A stretch of DNA of 49,722 nucleotides from Ruminococcus sp. UBA4275 (GCA_002395085.1 DGVV01000170.1:1-49722), one strand, 5' to 3'. Positions 1 to 8,189 are shown, counted from the first letter of the stretch. Notes: a model not told the origin generated them from the sequence alone. Translations and numbers: made by a program.

Positions 1-42
1 ATTATAATCATCGCGCAGCGATACGTTTATCGACAAGCTGAG
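1..42. repeat. Terminal inverted repeat, left copy
   Basis: These 42 bases are the reverse complement of 49673-49714 with one mismatch (G at position 25 where the other copy implies C). The repeat contains a small palindrome, ATCGC-GCA-GCGAT, at about 11-23. In both copies it lies directly beside a GC-rich terminator hairpin. This suggests a dispersed intergenic repeat associated with transcript ends, and possibly the reason the assembled sequence stops here. Confidence 0.85.
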
Positions 43-64
43 AAGCCGCCACTCGGGCGGCTTC
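42..64. terminator. Hairpin beside the left repeat
   Basis: GAAGCCGCC (42-50) pairs with GGCGGCTTC (56-64). Only a weak T-rich stretch (CTTTAT) follows on the plus strand. It probably ends a gene that lies outside the window. Confidence 0.5.
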
Positions 65-94
65 CTTTATATATTTGCATTTTGCGGCATACTG

Positions 95-124
95 AAAGAG
101 AGGGGCTCGGCCCCTCTCTTTTGT
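95..124. terminator. Strong intrinsic terminator, possibly bidirectional
   Basis: An 11-bp stem, AAAGAGAGGGG (95-105) with CCCCTCTCTTT (111-121), has A-rich and T-rich flanks on its two sides, so it could work in both directions. It lies between the left repeat and the convergent cupredoxin gene. Confidence 0.7.
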
Positions 125-335
125 GTACAGTAACCTTAGACCGGTATCGAAAACCACGTATTTATGAAACTTCTGGATTTCGGATAGAGAAGGATTCGAA
201 ACTAATCTATTCCTATATAAAAATAGCGTGAATACGGAGTTTTTAATGTTCTAATCTCGCTGTGTGTGCGATTTCGTGTACAGTTATTCAAAGCACCGTA
301 GGCATAAAACTATCCAACTCTAACACCCTAATTCC

Positions 336-368
336 GAGAAAAGCACCCTCAGAATCACACTCTGAGGG
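336..368 (-). terminator. Terminator of the cupredoxin gene
   Basis: CCCTCAGA (346-353) pairs with TCTGAGGG (361-368). Read on the minus strand the hairpin is followed by GCTTTTCTC, a short U-rich tail. It lies about 120 bases beyond the stop codon of the minus-strand gene at 491-1900. Confidence 0.65.
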
Positions 369-490
369 CGCTGTATATTTTGTGGGGATGACTGGCGGAC
401 GCTTTCGTTTACTGGCACAAGCGGAGACCAATCCAGCCGTCATCGTTCATCAACCCGCCATTGCTAGCGGAGCTTTCCCGAAGCCGCATC

Positions 491-1900
491 TCACTCTGCG
501 GTATGTCGGTTCTTTTTTCTCTTTGTCACGAACAATACACCGACAGCACTTACAAGAATCAGGATGATCCAGTGCACGCTCGTGTCGCTCGTTTTCGGAC
601 CTTCTGTTTTCTTGGCTGCAGAACCGCTACTTAGAGCAGTTGTCTGAACGCTGCTGACCGCTGACGTACTGCCGCTGCCTGTGTCTGCTGCGACTTCTGC
701 ATCCACCACATGGAAATAGTTTGCATGGCATCCTGAGCCCATCAGGCAGGTGAACAGAATATCACCGGTTTTCTCCGGCGTAAATTCATAAACGAGCTGT
801 TTTCCAGCGGTCAGTGTCAGATGATTTTCATTGCTGTTATCGGTATCAGTTCCCCAGCCGAGTCCGGGAATCTTAATGGTTGCATCACAGCCGGAAAGAT
901 CTGCTTTTTCCGGCACATTGACATACCATTTCACAGGGACTCCGCGTTTCACCGTAATCTTTTCTTTCCACAGATCGGCAAATTCCGTGATTATGATCTG
1001 TTCTGTTTTTGTCTGTGATACGGTTGTTTCCGCAGTCTTCCCGGTGGTGATTGAAGGATCGCTCTGTACGGTTGTTGTCTGTGTCAGCAAACCGGTTACG
1101 CTTGCAGGTTGTGAAGCTTCCGTTTGCTGATTTTCCTGCGGTGCCTGCGTTTCAGCAGGTTCTGTTTCTGTTTCGGCTTCTAGGACTGTACTGTTCTCCC
1201 CCCTGCTTGCACCCGATGTCGCAAGGGTTATGATCTGGAATGTATATGATTTGGAAGCATCCGTGTTTTCCAATGTGACCGGACTGCTTTTGCCGGATGC
1301 TTTTGTGCGCTTTCCGTCCGGATCGGTTGCAATGATCTTGTAGCCTGTGATTTCGGCTCCGTCCGGTGCTTCCGGCTCTGTAAAAGAAACCACCGCACTG
1401 CTGCCGTTCCGTTCAATTCTGATATCGGTCGGATCATCGGGTACAGACACCGCATATTCCCCGTCATCCGTGACATGGAAATAATTGGAGTGGCATCCGG
1501 AACCCATCCAACAGGTAAACAGATAATCGCCGACTGTATCAGGGGTGAATTCGTAAACAAGATTGTCGCCCTTTGTCAGTGTCAGATGTCCTTCCTCTTT
1601 ATTATGCGTATCTGTTCCCCAGCCGATGCCCGGGATCTTAATCGTTGCACCGCATCCCTTCGGTTCGGTGTCTTCCGGAACATGAACAATCCATTGAACC
1701 GGTATTCCTGTTTGAAACGTAATCGTTCCTGTCCAGAGATCGCTGTATTCCGTAACGACCTTCCGGGCCTCAGTTTCCTGTGCAATAGCTTCCGCCTGTA
1801 TTTCTTCTGCCTTCACCGGAAAAGCCTGTGTCCCCGCAGCAGCCCAGCCCAAACCGAATATGAACACAGCTGCAATCCATTTCTGACGAATCTTTGACAT
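491..1900 (-). CDS. Secreted, wall-anchored protein with two cupredoxin-like domains and an Fn3-like domain
   Basis: The protein has 469 residues. An N-terminal signal segment (about 1-26) is followed by two homologous cupredoxin-like domains (about 48-145 and 305-400). Each carries the pattern G-C-x-A-T-I-K-I-P-G, later F-T-C-x-MGSGCH-x-N-Y-F-H-V. In domain 1 these are C83, C130, M132, C136, H137 and H142, a Cys/His/Met set typical of copper sites in Cupredoxin_1 proteins. Between them lie an Fn3-like segment (about 152-245) and a Thr/Glu/Gln-rich linker. The tail has PKTSD, a hydrophobic helix and KRKK, which resembles a variant sortase signal. The start ATG follows GAAGGAGAG, and a consensus promoter sits at 1954-1982. 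A role in copper or other metal handling, or in electron transfer at the cell surface, is inferred. It shares an operator-like sequence with the CoA ligase gene at 47036. Confidence 0.8.
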   Translation of the reverse strand: MSKIRQKWIAAVFIFGLGWAAAGTQAFPVKAEEIQAEAIAQETEARKVVTEYSDLWTGTITFQTGIPVQWIVHVPEDTEPKGCGATIKIPGIGWGTDTHNKEEGHLTLTKGDNLVYEFTPDTVGDYLFTCWMGSGCHSNYFHVTDDGEYAVSVPDDPTDIRIERNGSSAVVSFTEPEAPDGAEITGYKIIATDPDGKRTKASGKSSPVTLENTDASKSYTFQIITLATSGASRGENSTVLEAETETEPAETQAPQENQQTEASQPASVTGLLTQTTTVQSDPSITTGKTAETTVSQTKTEQIIITEFADLWKEKITVKRGVPVKWYVNVPEKADLSGCDATIKIPGLGWGTDTDNSNENHLTLTAGKQLVYEFTPEKTGDILFTCLMGSGCHANYFHVVDAEVAADTGSGSTSAVSSVQTTALSSGSAAKKTEGPKTSDTSVHWIILILVSAVGVLFVTKRKKNRHTAE

Positions 1901-1953
1901 CTATCATTCTCTCCTTCAATACTTGATATTTCCTATCTGATTAGTATGGATGT

Positions 1954-1982
1954 ATTATACTACAAGAAACAGAAATCGTCAA
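1954..1982 (-). promoter_or_regulatory. Promoter of the cupredoxin gene
   Basis: On the minus strand TTGACG (1977-1982) and TATAAT (1954-1959) are separated by 17 bases. This is close to the sigma-A consensus, and it lies 54 bases upstream of the start codon. Confidence 0.8.
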
Positions 1983-2126
1983 GTAGCTTTTATTGATTTT
2001 CGGTTATAGATTCAACCTATAGCCAGATGCTTATTCACAAGAGAACAGTTATCCTATTCCAAACGGTGTATGCCAGACAATGCAGATCGTTCGTCATGAT
2101 TCCTGCGCCGAGTAATATCGCAGGAA
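1983..2126. other. Region between the intron fragment and the cupredoxin promoter
   Basis: Apart from the LysR-type site at 2002-2024 I see no gene here. The intron-protein homology ends at about 2140, and what follows is probably host sequence at a deletion junction. Confidence 0.4.
2002..2024 (-). promoter_or_regulatory. LysR-type operator candidate
   Basis: Read on the minus strand, GGCTATA and TATAACC flank a 9-base spacer, giving the T-N11-A pattern of LysR-type sites. The core GGTTGAATCTATAACC recurs with one mismatch at 46929-46944, upstream of the CoA ligase promoter. Both copies end about 18-20 bases upstream of the -35 box, a typical activator position. Confidence 0.55.
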
Positions 2127-2411
2127 TCAGAATCCAACGCGATCTGTTCCGTTTCTTTTCGGAATATACACCCGTTTTACCGGCAGTGGTTTGTACTGAA
2201 ATTTCCGCATCCTTTGCATCAGATCCTGTATATTGGCTTCGGCATTTTTGTCATACTCATCCTTTGTCACCCCGTCTACACCGACTGCCTTTCTGCGGCT
2301 CTGTTTCCGATGTTCTGCCATCAGCGCCTGTTCATTCACGTTTTGCATCAGATTCTGCACGCGCTCATATCTCGCTGACTGTAATCGTATTCCCTCTGCT
2401 TGCATTTCCAT
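2127..2411 (-). pseudogene. Truncated group II intron reverse transcriptase (N-terminal part)
   Basis: Starting at the ATG at 2411 (AGGAGGT lies 9 bases before it), about 94 residues match the N-terminus of LtrA-type intron proteins: the QSARYERVQNLM region, then KAVGVDGVTKDEY and YKPLPVKRVYIPKRNG. The reading then ends abruptly where the first reverse-transcriptase blocks should follow. Catalytic, maturase and endonuclease parts are all missing, so it cannot be active. Confidence 0.85.
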
Positions 2412-2890
2412 ACAGCATTGACCTCCTGTGTCGTGTACGTTTCCGCTTTGGGAACGGCTGTTTGCTGACCCCTTTGTTCCGCCTGCTTTCACAGGTTTCC
2501 TCACTACTATGAGTCAGTCCGACTTCTGACAAGCCTTCGGGTTCTCTCCGTTTGCAAGACTTCAATCGACCTTACCTTATTTCAGGAGCTTGTCAGACCT
2601 CCCAGGTATGCAGATACTACTTCGTGCGCTCGCCACGCTCTTAGACCCCGACGGAACCTACGGTATTCTCGCATTACGAATACCATATTACTGCCTGCGA
2701 CTGAAAGGAAAGTATCGGCTTCCGCTCTATATAACTTACGGGGCTGTATTGCTTCACGCTTTCGCATTGCGGCTCTCGCACTCCACTGCCTACGCTTAAA
2801 CCGCACCTCGCGGCTTCGGCTCCAAGGCTGTGTACCGGCTGCTTGCTGGGCTTTACCGGGTTCGGACTTTCACCGAACTATATTATCTGC
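2127..2890 (-). mobile_element. Group II intron fragment
   Basis: Read on the minus strand, about 2880 down to 2412 shows sequence typical of bacterial group II introns: TTCGGTGAAAGTCCGAAC near the 5' part, and TAGTAGTGAGGAAACC with the CTGTGAAAGCAGGCGG region just before the encoded protein. The 3' part (rest of the protein, domains V and VI) is absent. The 5' boundary is unclear and touches the end of the ABC ATPase gene at 2878. It is a dead remnant. Confidence 0.75.
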
Positions 2891-3603
2891 ACCGAACTGG
2901 TACACCCTTCCTTTATAATTGTACCGTTATCTATGCGGTAAATGACATCTGCATATGCCGCAGCAAACGGCTCATGCGTGACGATCGTGACGGCAGCTCC
3001 CTCCCTTGCTGCTGATTGCAGCATTGAAAGAATCTGCTGCGCATTTGTTTCATCCAGATCATTTGTCGGTTCATCTGCAAAAACAGCAGCCGGTTTGCAG
3101 ATCAGTGCCCGTGCGATCGCCATTCTTCTCATTTCTCCGCCGGACAGTTCATGCGGAAATGCCTCTTGCAGTGCGGTCATTCCGGTCTGTTCCAGCAGCG
3201 CTCCGGCTCTTTCCGCCACATCCGGAATGCCGGCGAGCGATGCCGGAAGCAGGATATTCTCCCGTACCCGCAGCACGGCAAGCCCGCTCTGTCCCTGCGG
3301 AATATAGCCGATATTTCTGCTGCGGAACGCAGAGCGTTCTTTGTCCGGCATTGCGTAAAGATCATGCGTGCCGAAGCGGACACTGCCCTCTGAGGGATGC
3401 AGCAGTCCCGCAAGGATACTGAGCAGGGTGGTCTTTCCGCTGCCGGATCTTCCGAAGATCACCGCGACTTTTCCGCTTTCAAGCTCCAGATGCAGCGGCT
3501 GGAGTGCCGTAATACTGCGGCCGCCGCGCTTCTGATACTGCATGGATATCCCGTTTGCACAGATCAACAGTTCAATCACCTTCCCTGAGAATATTTCCGG
3601 CAT
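2878..3603 (-). CDS. ABC transporter ATPase, MacB/LolD type
   Basis: This 241-residue nucleotide-binding protein has a Walker A motif GRSGSGKTTLL, the signature LSGGEMRRMAIARAL, a Walker B-like region AAVFADEPTNDLD and a switch region TIVTHEP. The order and spacing match the LolD/MacB/FtsE class that works with FtsX-type permeases. It overlaps the permease gene by 32 bases if the ATG at 3603 is used. A GTG at 3579 or a TTG at 3567 preceded by AGGGAAGG may be the true start. The last eight or so residues lie where the group II intron fragment begins, so the natural C-terminus may have been altered. With the permease it probably exports, or extracts from the membrane, an unknown substrate. Confidence 0.85.
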   Translation of the reverse strand: MPEIFSGKVIELLICANGISMQYQKRGGRSITALQPLHLELESGKVAVIFGRSGSGKTTLLSILAGLLHPSEGSVRFGTHDLYAMPDKERSAFRSRNIGYIPQGQSGLAVLRVRENILLPASLAGIPDVAERAGALLEQTGMTALQEAFPHELSGGEMRRMAIARALICKPAAVFADEPTNDLDETNAQQILSMLQSAAREGAAVTIVTHEPFAAAYADVIYRIDNGTIIKEGCTSSVQII

Positions 3604-4774
3604 CTGTATGGCTCAGCCCGTAAGCGGAATATGCCGATGCCAGCATACCGGCTGCCCACACAGCAGCCGCCGCTGTCAGTGCATACACTACGGTGTGCAG
3701 CACATCCGGCAGCAGATACGGCAGTCCGGCTCGAATCTCAAGCTGTCTGCCGAAGGCATATACTGCGATCCATGCAATCAGCAGTCCTGCGGCTGCACCG
3801 GCGAAACAAATCGCCGAAGATTCCGTCATGACAATCCGCACAAGCTGACGGCGTGAGAAGCCGAGCGTTCTCAGAACGGCGAATTCCCGCCGCCGCACGC
3901 TTGCCATCACGGAGAAGGATGCCGTCAGGATGACGACCACAAGCACCCATACCACAACGATCAGAAGGCGGATGCTGCCGGAAATCACGGCAAGCTTATC
4001 GGCGGTCCCTGTCAGGACAGAGCGGGTGCGGACAGCCTGTACACCGTCCAGCGTCAGATTGATCTTCGCTTCAACCTCGCCGATATCATAACCATCCTGC
4101 ACTTTGACATAGACGGATGAAAGCATATCATCCGGACTTTGTCTGGAAAGTACATGAATGCCCTTCTCCTCCGCAGCACGGATCAATGTCCGAACCGTAT
4201 TGTCGGTCGTGTAGATGGCAGTATCCAGCCCTGTGCCGGTAGCTTCCAGTTTACCGACCACTTTGCACTCCACACCGTACAATTTGAGTGAATGACCCGT
4301 CTGCGTGGAAAGTGCAGCGCCGACGATGATCTCATTTTCACCGAGCTGACCGCTGTATGCCTGTTTCAGCCACGGTTTTACGGAGAAATCGGTTTCCTCG
4401 TCAAAGCCGATGATCTGCACCTGAACAGTACAGCATTCCGCATTCGCAGAGACCAGATAATACTGCGATGAAGTCTGTGCAACACCTTCCACAGCAGCAA
4501 TCCCCTCCTGCACCGAGCGCTCCATGTAAAAGTACCCCGGCGTCCCCTGAAGCAGAATGTTTTTGAGGTCAACCGCTGCCTTTGCATCATCCGGCAGCAC
4601 AATGATATCTGCACCGAGACGGCTCTCCAGACTTGACAGTCCGTTTTGCAGGCTGGCTGATGCAGCCATGCCGCCGAATACCGACGCGCTCATGACGGCG
4701 GCGATCAGGAGCAGCGCCAGTGTCCGGAACGGTCTGCCGAGCAGATTTCTCAGCGGGAGCATACGAATATTCAT
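3572..4774 (-). CDS. FtsX-like ABC transporter permease
   Basis: The 400-residue protein has one N-terminal membrane helix (about 15-40), a large extracytoplasmic domain of about 230 residues (MacB periplasmic-core-like), and three C-terminal helices, the usual FtsX/MacB topology. The cytoplasmic motif RRREFAVLRTLGFSRRQL after the second helix is typical of FtsX permeases. The start codon overlaps the stop of the DUF4418 gene (ATGA), showing tight coupling. The substrate is unknown. The DUF4418 neighbour and the nearby cupredoxin gene hint at metal- or redox-related surface functions, but that is inference. Confidence 0.85.
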   Translation of the reverse strand: MNIRMLPLRNLLGRPFRTLALLLIAAVMSASVFGGMAASASLQNGLSSLESRLGADIIVLPDDAKAAVDLKNILLQGTPGYFYMERSVQEGIAAVEGVAQTSSQYYLVSANAECCTVQVQIIGFDEETDFSVKPWLKQAYSGQLGENEIIVGAALSTQTGHSLKLYGVECKVVGKLEATGTGLDTAIYTTDNTVRTLIRAAEEKGIHVLSRQSPDDMLSSVYVKVQDGYDIGEVEAKINLTLDGVQAVRTRSVLTGTADKLAVISGSIRLLIVVVWVLVVVILTASFSVMASVRRREFAVLRTLGFSRRQLVRIVMTESSAICFAGAAAGLLIAWIAVYAFGRQLEIRAGLPYLLPDVLHTVVYALTAAAAVWAAGMLASAYSAYGLSHTDAGNILREGD

Positions 4775-5181
4775 GTTTTCTTACCGAAGCGGAGCAGACC
4801 TGTGATGCCGTCTGCTCCGGCGATTACAGCCAGCAGCGCGGATACAATGATGACAGCCGGTCTGAACACTGCCTGACACTGCATCGTTTCCATCATGCAA
4901 AGGTGAACGATTCTGCCGGGAATCAGGATTGTCGCCGCAGACACCACCGAAATGCTGAGGGCAAGTCCGGTTCTGATTTCCTGCCCGCGGATGATCAGGC
5001 GCAGCAACGAAAGGATGACCAGCACAGCACCGATCAGCACGACTGCATTCTGTGCCCAGTGACATACCATGAACGTACCGTCATGTACTGTACATGCACG
5101 GAACATGAAGGATGCACCAAGCGTCAGGAATACTGCTGCTGCCGCTTCTGCAAGCCCTGCAAGATTCCCGCGCTGTTTCAT
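4771..5181 (-). CDS. DUF4418 family membrane protein
   Basis: This 136-residue integral membrane protein has four predicted helices. Between helices it carries Cys/Met/His clusters, CTVHDGTFMVCH and LCMMETMQCQA. The HLCMMETMQC pattern resembles the conserved part of DUF4418. Members are small four-helix proteins of unknown function, often beside FtsX-like ABC transporters. The Cys/Met residues could bind a metal. AGAAGGT precedes the ATG by about 6 bases. The gene lies 15 bases downstream of the ssuB-like gene and overlaps the permease start, so it probably belongs to the same transcript. Confidence 0.65.
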   Translation of the reverse strand: MKQRGNLAGLAEAAAAVFLTLGASFMFRACTVHDGTFMVCHWAQNAVVLIGAVLVILSLLRLIIRGQEIRTGLALSISVVSAATILIPGRIVHLCMMETMQCQAVFRPAVIIVSALLAVIAGADGITGLLRFGKKT

Positions 5182-5196
5182 AAATATACCTTCTTT

Positions 5197-5976
5197 CTAT
5201 ATGATGTACTCCGGCTGGGGGAGTGCCTGTGCCAGCTCAAATACCTCAAGAATCTTTTTCCGCATCGCAAGGAAGTGCGAGCCTCCGCGGTGTCTCGGAC
5301 GCGGCAGATCCACTTCAATGACCTCACTGATCTTGCCCGGACGCGGCGTCATGATCACGATCCGGTCGCTCAGATAGATCGCCTCGTCAATATCATGCGT
5401 CACCAGCACCATTGTGATGCCGTTGGACTTCCACAGCTCCAGCAGTTTATCCTGCAAAGCCGCGCGGGTAAAGGAATCCAGTGCGCCCATCGGCTCATCC
5501 AGCAGCAGCGCCTTCGGTTCATTGATGAGCGCTCTTGCGATCGCAACACGCTGCGCCATGCCGCCGGAGATCTGATGCGGATACGCATGTTCAAATCCCT
5601 GCAAGCCGACCAGCTCGATATAGCGCGCGATAGCTTCCTTTTTCTCGCGGTAAACACCCCGTGCTTTCAGCCCGTAGGCAATATTGCGCTTCACCGTCAG
5701 CCACGGAAACAGACTGCCCTGCTGGAATACGAACCCACGCTCCGGATCGACGGAGGCAATGGCTTTGCCGTCGATTTTCAGACTGCCGCTCTGCGGCTTG
5801 TCAAGACCTGCGATCAGCCGCAGCAGGGTTGTTTTTCCGCAGCCGGACGGTCCGATCACGGAGATGAATTCGCCGGGGCGGATGTCCAGCGAAACATCCC
5901 GCAGTGCTTCAACAGTATTCTGATCCGCATCCTTATAGACACGGTTGACATGTGAGATGGTGATTTCACTGCTCAT
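5197..5976 (-). CDS. ABC transporter ATPase, sulfonate/taurine/nitrate (SsuB/TauB) type
   Basis: This 259-residue ATPase has Walker A GPSGCGKTTLL, the Q-loop QQGSLFPWLTV typical of the SsuB/TauB/NrtD class, the signature ISGGMAQRVAIARAL, Walker B ALLLDEPMGALD and the switch HDIDEA. I chose the ATG at 5976, which overlaps the permease stop (ATGA); a longer frame begins at 5997. It powers the importer formed with the permease (5973-6995) and lipoprotein (7086-8189). Family substrates are sulfonates, taurine, nitrate or pyrimidine precursors. The metY neighbour favours an organosulfur compound. Confidence 0.9.
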   Translation of the reverse strand: MSSEITISHVNRVYKDADQNTVEALRDVSLDIRPGEFISVIGPSGCGKTTLLRLIAGLDKPQSGSLKIDGKAIASVDPERGFVFQQGSLFPWLTVKRNIAYGLKARGVYREKKEAIARYIELVGLQGFEHAYPHQISGGMAQRVAIARALINEPKALLLDEPMGALDSFTRAALQDKLLELWKSNGITMVLVTHDIDEAIYLSDRIVIMTPRPGKISEVIEVDLPRPRHRGGSHFLAMRKKILEVFELAQALPQPEYII

Positions 5977-6995
5977 CGGACGACTCCTTTCTGCCACCGC
6001 AGCAGCCGCTTCTGAACCAGACCGATCAGGAAATTGATGACGGAGAACAGAATCGCCATAATCACGATCGCTGCGAGGATCTTATAATAGGATGACCAGA
6101 CCTTTGACTGGTTGATATAGTAGCCGAGACCGCCCGGCTGACCGAGCATTTCGCTCATGACCAGTGTGGTAAATGCCATCGCATTGGCTGTTGTGATGCC
6201 TGTGAAGATATCCGGCATCGCGTGCGGGATGGCAACATGGAAAATCAGATTGAGCTGTCTGCCGCCGAGGATCCGTGCTGCATCATAGTTCTGCTTCGGC
6301 GTACTCTGAATGCCCTGCGCCGTCAGGAAGGAGATCGGGAACCACGCACAGATCACAATCAGGAATACGGCTGCTGTGAAGGATGTCGGCAGCATGGTCA
6401 GCGCAAACGGCATCCATGCAACGGCAGGCACAACACCGGTGATCTTCAGAACCGGATAGACCCAGTAATAGACCTTCGGAAACCATCCGATCAGAATGCC
6501 CGTGACGATGCCGAGCAGCACGCCGCTGGAAAAGCCAACGAAATACAGACGCAGGGAATAGAGCGTATTCTGTATCACATACGCGCCGTCCGCCAGATAT
6601 GCCTCGATGATCTGCGCAGGACCCGGAAAAAAGGGCTGCGGAAGAAGCTGATATTTCGTGCCGGTGATATCCCAGAGCGCAAGCGCAATGCCCAGTGCAA
6701 AGCGGAATGCAGCATTTTTCGCGTATTTCTTCCGTTTGTCCTTGCGGAACCACGCAGCGATGCCGATGGATGTGTAGATCAGCATCAGACCAAACAAAAC
6801 AAAGCGATAGGCATCGTTGATGTCGATCTGGAATTGCAGACCGGAAAACCCGAGGATATATTGCCGGAATTTGACCGGTGCATTCTGCGGCACAAGCAGA
6901 TTTGTCAGCACTGCTGTCCCGAAGCCGGCAGATGTCAGCAGGATATAAAGCAAAAAAATACCGTTTCGCTTATACCCTTTTTTCTGTTTCTCCAT
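5973..6995 (-). CDS. ABC transporter permease, SsuC/TauC type
   Basis: The 340-residue membrane protein has a C-terminal BPD_transp_1 domain with the EAA-like loop AARILGGRQLNLIFHVAIP, which contacts the ATPase. The N-terminal 120 residues add two extra helices beyond the roughly 250-residue family norm, so this is a long variant. The start ATG follows a GGGAGA ribosome site. It lies 90 bases downstream of the binding-protein gene, with a strong stem-loop between them, and overlaps the ATPase gene by four bases. Confidence 0.88.
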   Translation of the reverse strand: MEKQKKGYKRNGIFLLYILLTSAGFGTAVLTNLLVPQNAPVKFRQYILGFSGLQFQIDINDAYRFVLFGLMLIYTSIGIAAWFRKDKRKKYAKNAAFRFALGIALALWDITGTKYQLLPQPFFPGPAQIIEAYLADGAYVIQNTLYSLRLYFVGFSSGVLLGIVTGILIGWFPKVYYWVYPVLKITGVVPAVAWMPFALTMLPTSFTAAVFLIVICAWFPISFLTAQGIQSTPKQNYDAARILGGRQLNLIFHVAIPHAMPDIFTGITTANAMAFTTLVMSEMLGQPGGLGYYINQSKVWSSYYKILAAIVIMAILFSVINFLIGLVQKRLLRWQKGVVR

Positions 6996-7019
6996 GTTTT
7001 CTCTCCCTCACTGTAACAT

Positions 7020-7081
7020 GCAGATGCCCCGCAGCAGCATGGCATACACTGTGCCAGCCGCGGGACATTTTCTGCATCTGC
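7020..7081 (-). promoter_or_regulatory. Stem-loop between binding-protein and permease genes
   Basis: Outer arms GCAGATG (7020-7026) and CATCTGC (7075-7081) enclose an inner stem built from CCCGC/GCGGG and GGCA/TGCC. No U-run follows on the minus strand. Such structures often protect the upstream binding-protein message, or partly terminate, giving more binding protein than permease. Confidence 0.5.
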
Positions 7082-7085
7082 CGGC

Positions 7086-8189
7086 TTAGTAGGCGCCGAC
7101 ATCCACCTTTTGATATATATCAGCAGCAAACTGTTCCGGGTCGCTTTCCAGATATCCGATCTCTGAAAGCCCGTTCACAAAATACCGGACGTTTTCCTCA
7201 ACGGTTTCATCCCACTGTTCACCGTGCTGCGCAGCAGATGGATAGCCGTAGCTTTTGATCAGCTCGACAGCCAGTTCTTCATCCTCAATGGATGCATAAT
7301 TTCCGCTGATGATCTTTTTGACTGCTCCTTCCGGATTCTCGTAGATCCATTCCTGCGCCTTCCGGTATGCACGCAGCAGCGCAGCGACTTCCTCCGGATT
7401 GTCGTTCAGAACCTTTTCGGAAGCGTACAGGAAGCAGCAGAACTTTCCCTTGAAGAACGGGTCAGTGCCCAGATCGAAGATGATCTTCACCTCTCCCGCT
7501 TTCTCCTTGATGGAGCCGAGCGGATCCCAGAGCGCTGCCACGTCGATCTCACCGCTTGCCAGCGCTTCAAATTCCAGATTACCGTCCGAATACGGCAGGA
7601 ATGTGACTTCACCGTCTGCCGGGTCTGCGGAAATGCCGGCATTCTCCAGCCAGAGCGATGCGACCTGATGCGGCGTTCCGCCGATCTCATCCACGCCAAT
7701 CTTCTTTCCTTTCAGGTCTTCTACGGTGGAGATATCGGAATCCGGACGCACCGCAAACTTGATGCAGCCCTCATGCAGACCGTCCACGACCTTGACGTTG
7801 ATGCCGTTTTCGATCGAGGGGAAGAACTGAAAGTCACCGTTCACAATCGGGATCGTACCGTTATTCAGTCCGATTTTTCTTGTTTCAAAATCGGCTGAGA
7901 TCAGCGTGACGTCGAAGCCTTCCTCGGCAAAGTATCCGTTTTCATATGCAATATAGATCGGTGCGCCGCAAAGTGCGCCGTCCTTGCCCGGAATGTCAAT
8001 TTTGCCGAATTTGAACTCTGTCTGTTCTGCTTTCTGCTGCTCAGTGCCGGCAGGTGCAGTTTCACCCGCAGCAGGCGGATTGGTTCCGGCAGCTTCCGGT
8101 TCTGCCGTGCTGACAGAGCAGCCCGTCACGGAGAAAAGTGCGGCAGCAGCAGCCAGCACAGTGAAGATGAGTCGTTTCTTTCTTTTCAT
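7086..8189 (-). CDS. ABC transporter substrate-binding lipoprotein, SsuA/NMT1-like
   Basis: The mature protein of about 344 residues follows a lipoprotein signal: KRKKR, a hydrophobic core, then VTGC with the lipidated Cys at position 24 from the ATG at 8189. A Pro/Ala/Glu/Thr-rich linker leads to a type-2 periplasmic binding fold with PIYIAYENGYFAEEGFDV, the N-terminal motif of SsuA/TauA/ThiY-like proteins, and IGVDEIGGTPHQVASLWL in the middle. I preferred 8189 over the open frame to 8216 because AGAGGA lies 8 bases upstream and the signal peptide begins there. The ligand cannot be read from sequence. The gene follows metY by about 60 bases and probably shares its transcript, which suggests a sulfur compound. 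Confidence 0.85.
   Translation of the reverse strand: MKRKKRLIFTVLAAAAALFSVTGCSVSTAEPEAAGTNPPAAGETAPAGTEQQKAEQTEFKFGKIDIPGKDGALCGAPIYIAYENGYFAEEGFDVTLISADFETRKIGLNNGTIPIVNGDFQFFPSIENGINVKVVDGLHEGCIKFAVRPDSDISTVEDLKGKKIGVDEIGGTPHQVASLWLENAGISADPADGEVTFLPYSDGNLEFEALASGEIDVAALWDPLGSIKEKAGEVKIIFDLGTDPFFKGKFCCFLYASEKVLNDNPEEVAALLRAYRKAQEWIYENPEGAVKKIISGNYASIEDEELAVELIKSYGYPSAAQHGEQWDETVEENVRYFVNGLSEIGYLESDPEQFAADIYQKVDVGAY

Larger units (their letters stand above)
65..490. other. Gene-free stretch with two terminator hairpins
   Basis: I see no convincing gene here. The 101-codon open frame at 262-567 has no ribosome binding site, resembles no family I know and runs into the antisense of the cupredoxin gene. 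The stretch holds the hairpins at 95-121 and 346-368 and two copies of GTGTACAGT (about 123 and 273). Confidence 0.6.

Noticed and set aside
123..281. Two GTGTACAGT direct repeats as a mobile-element target duplication
   Set aside because: They are only 150 bases apart with no transposase or inverted ends between them.
262..567. Open frame of 101 codons on the plus strand
   Set aside because: It has no ribosome site, overlaps the antisense of the cupredoxin gene and crosses that gene's terminator.
4720..5955. Long plus-strand open frame opposite the transporter genes
   Set aside because: Its product has no recognisable motif and is antisense to three well-supported genes; similar long shadows at 8614-9843, 39567-40691, 43827-45281 and 47348-48430 were rejected for the same reason.
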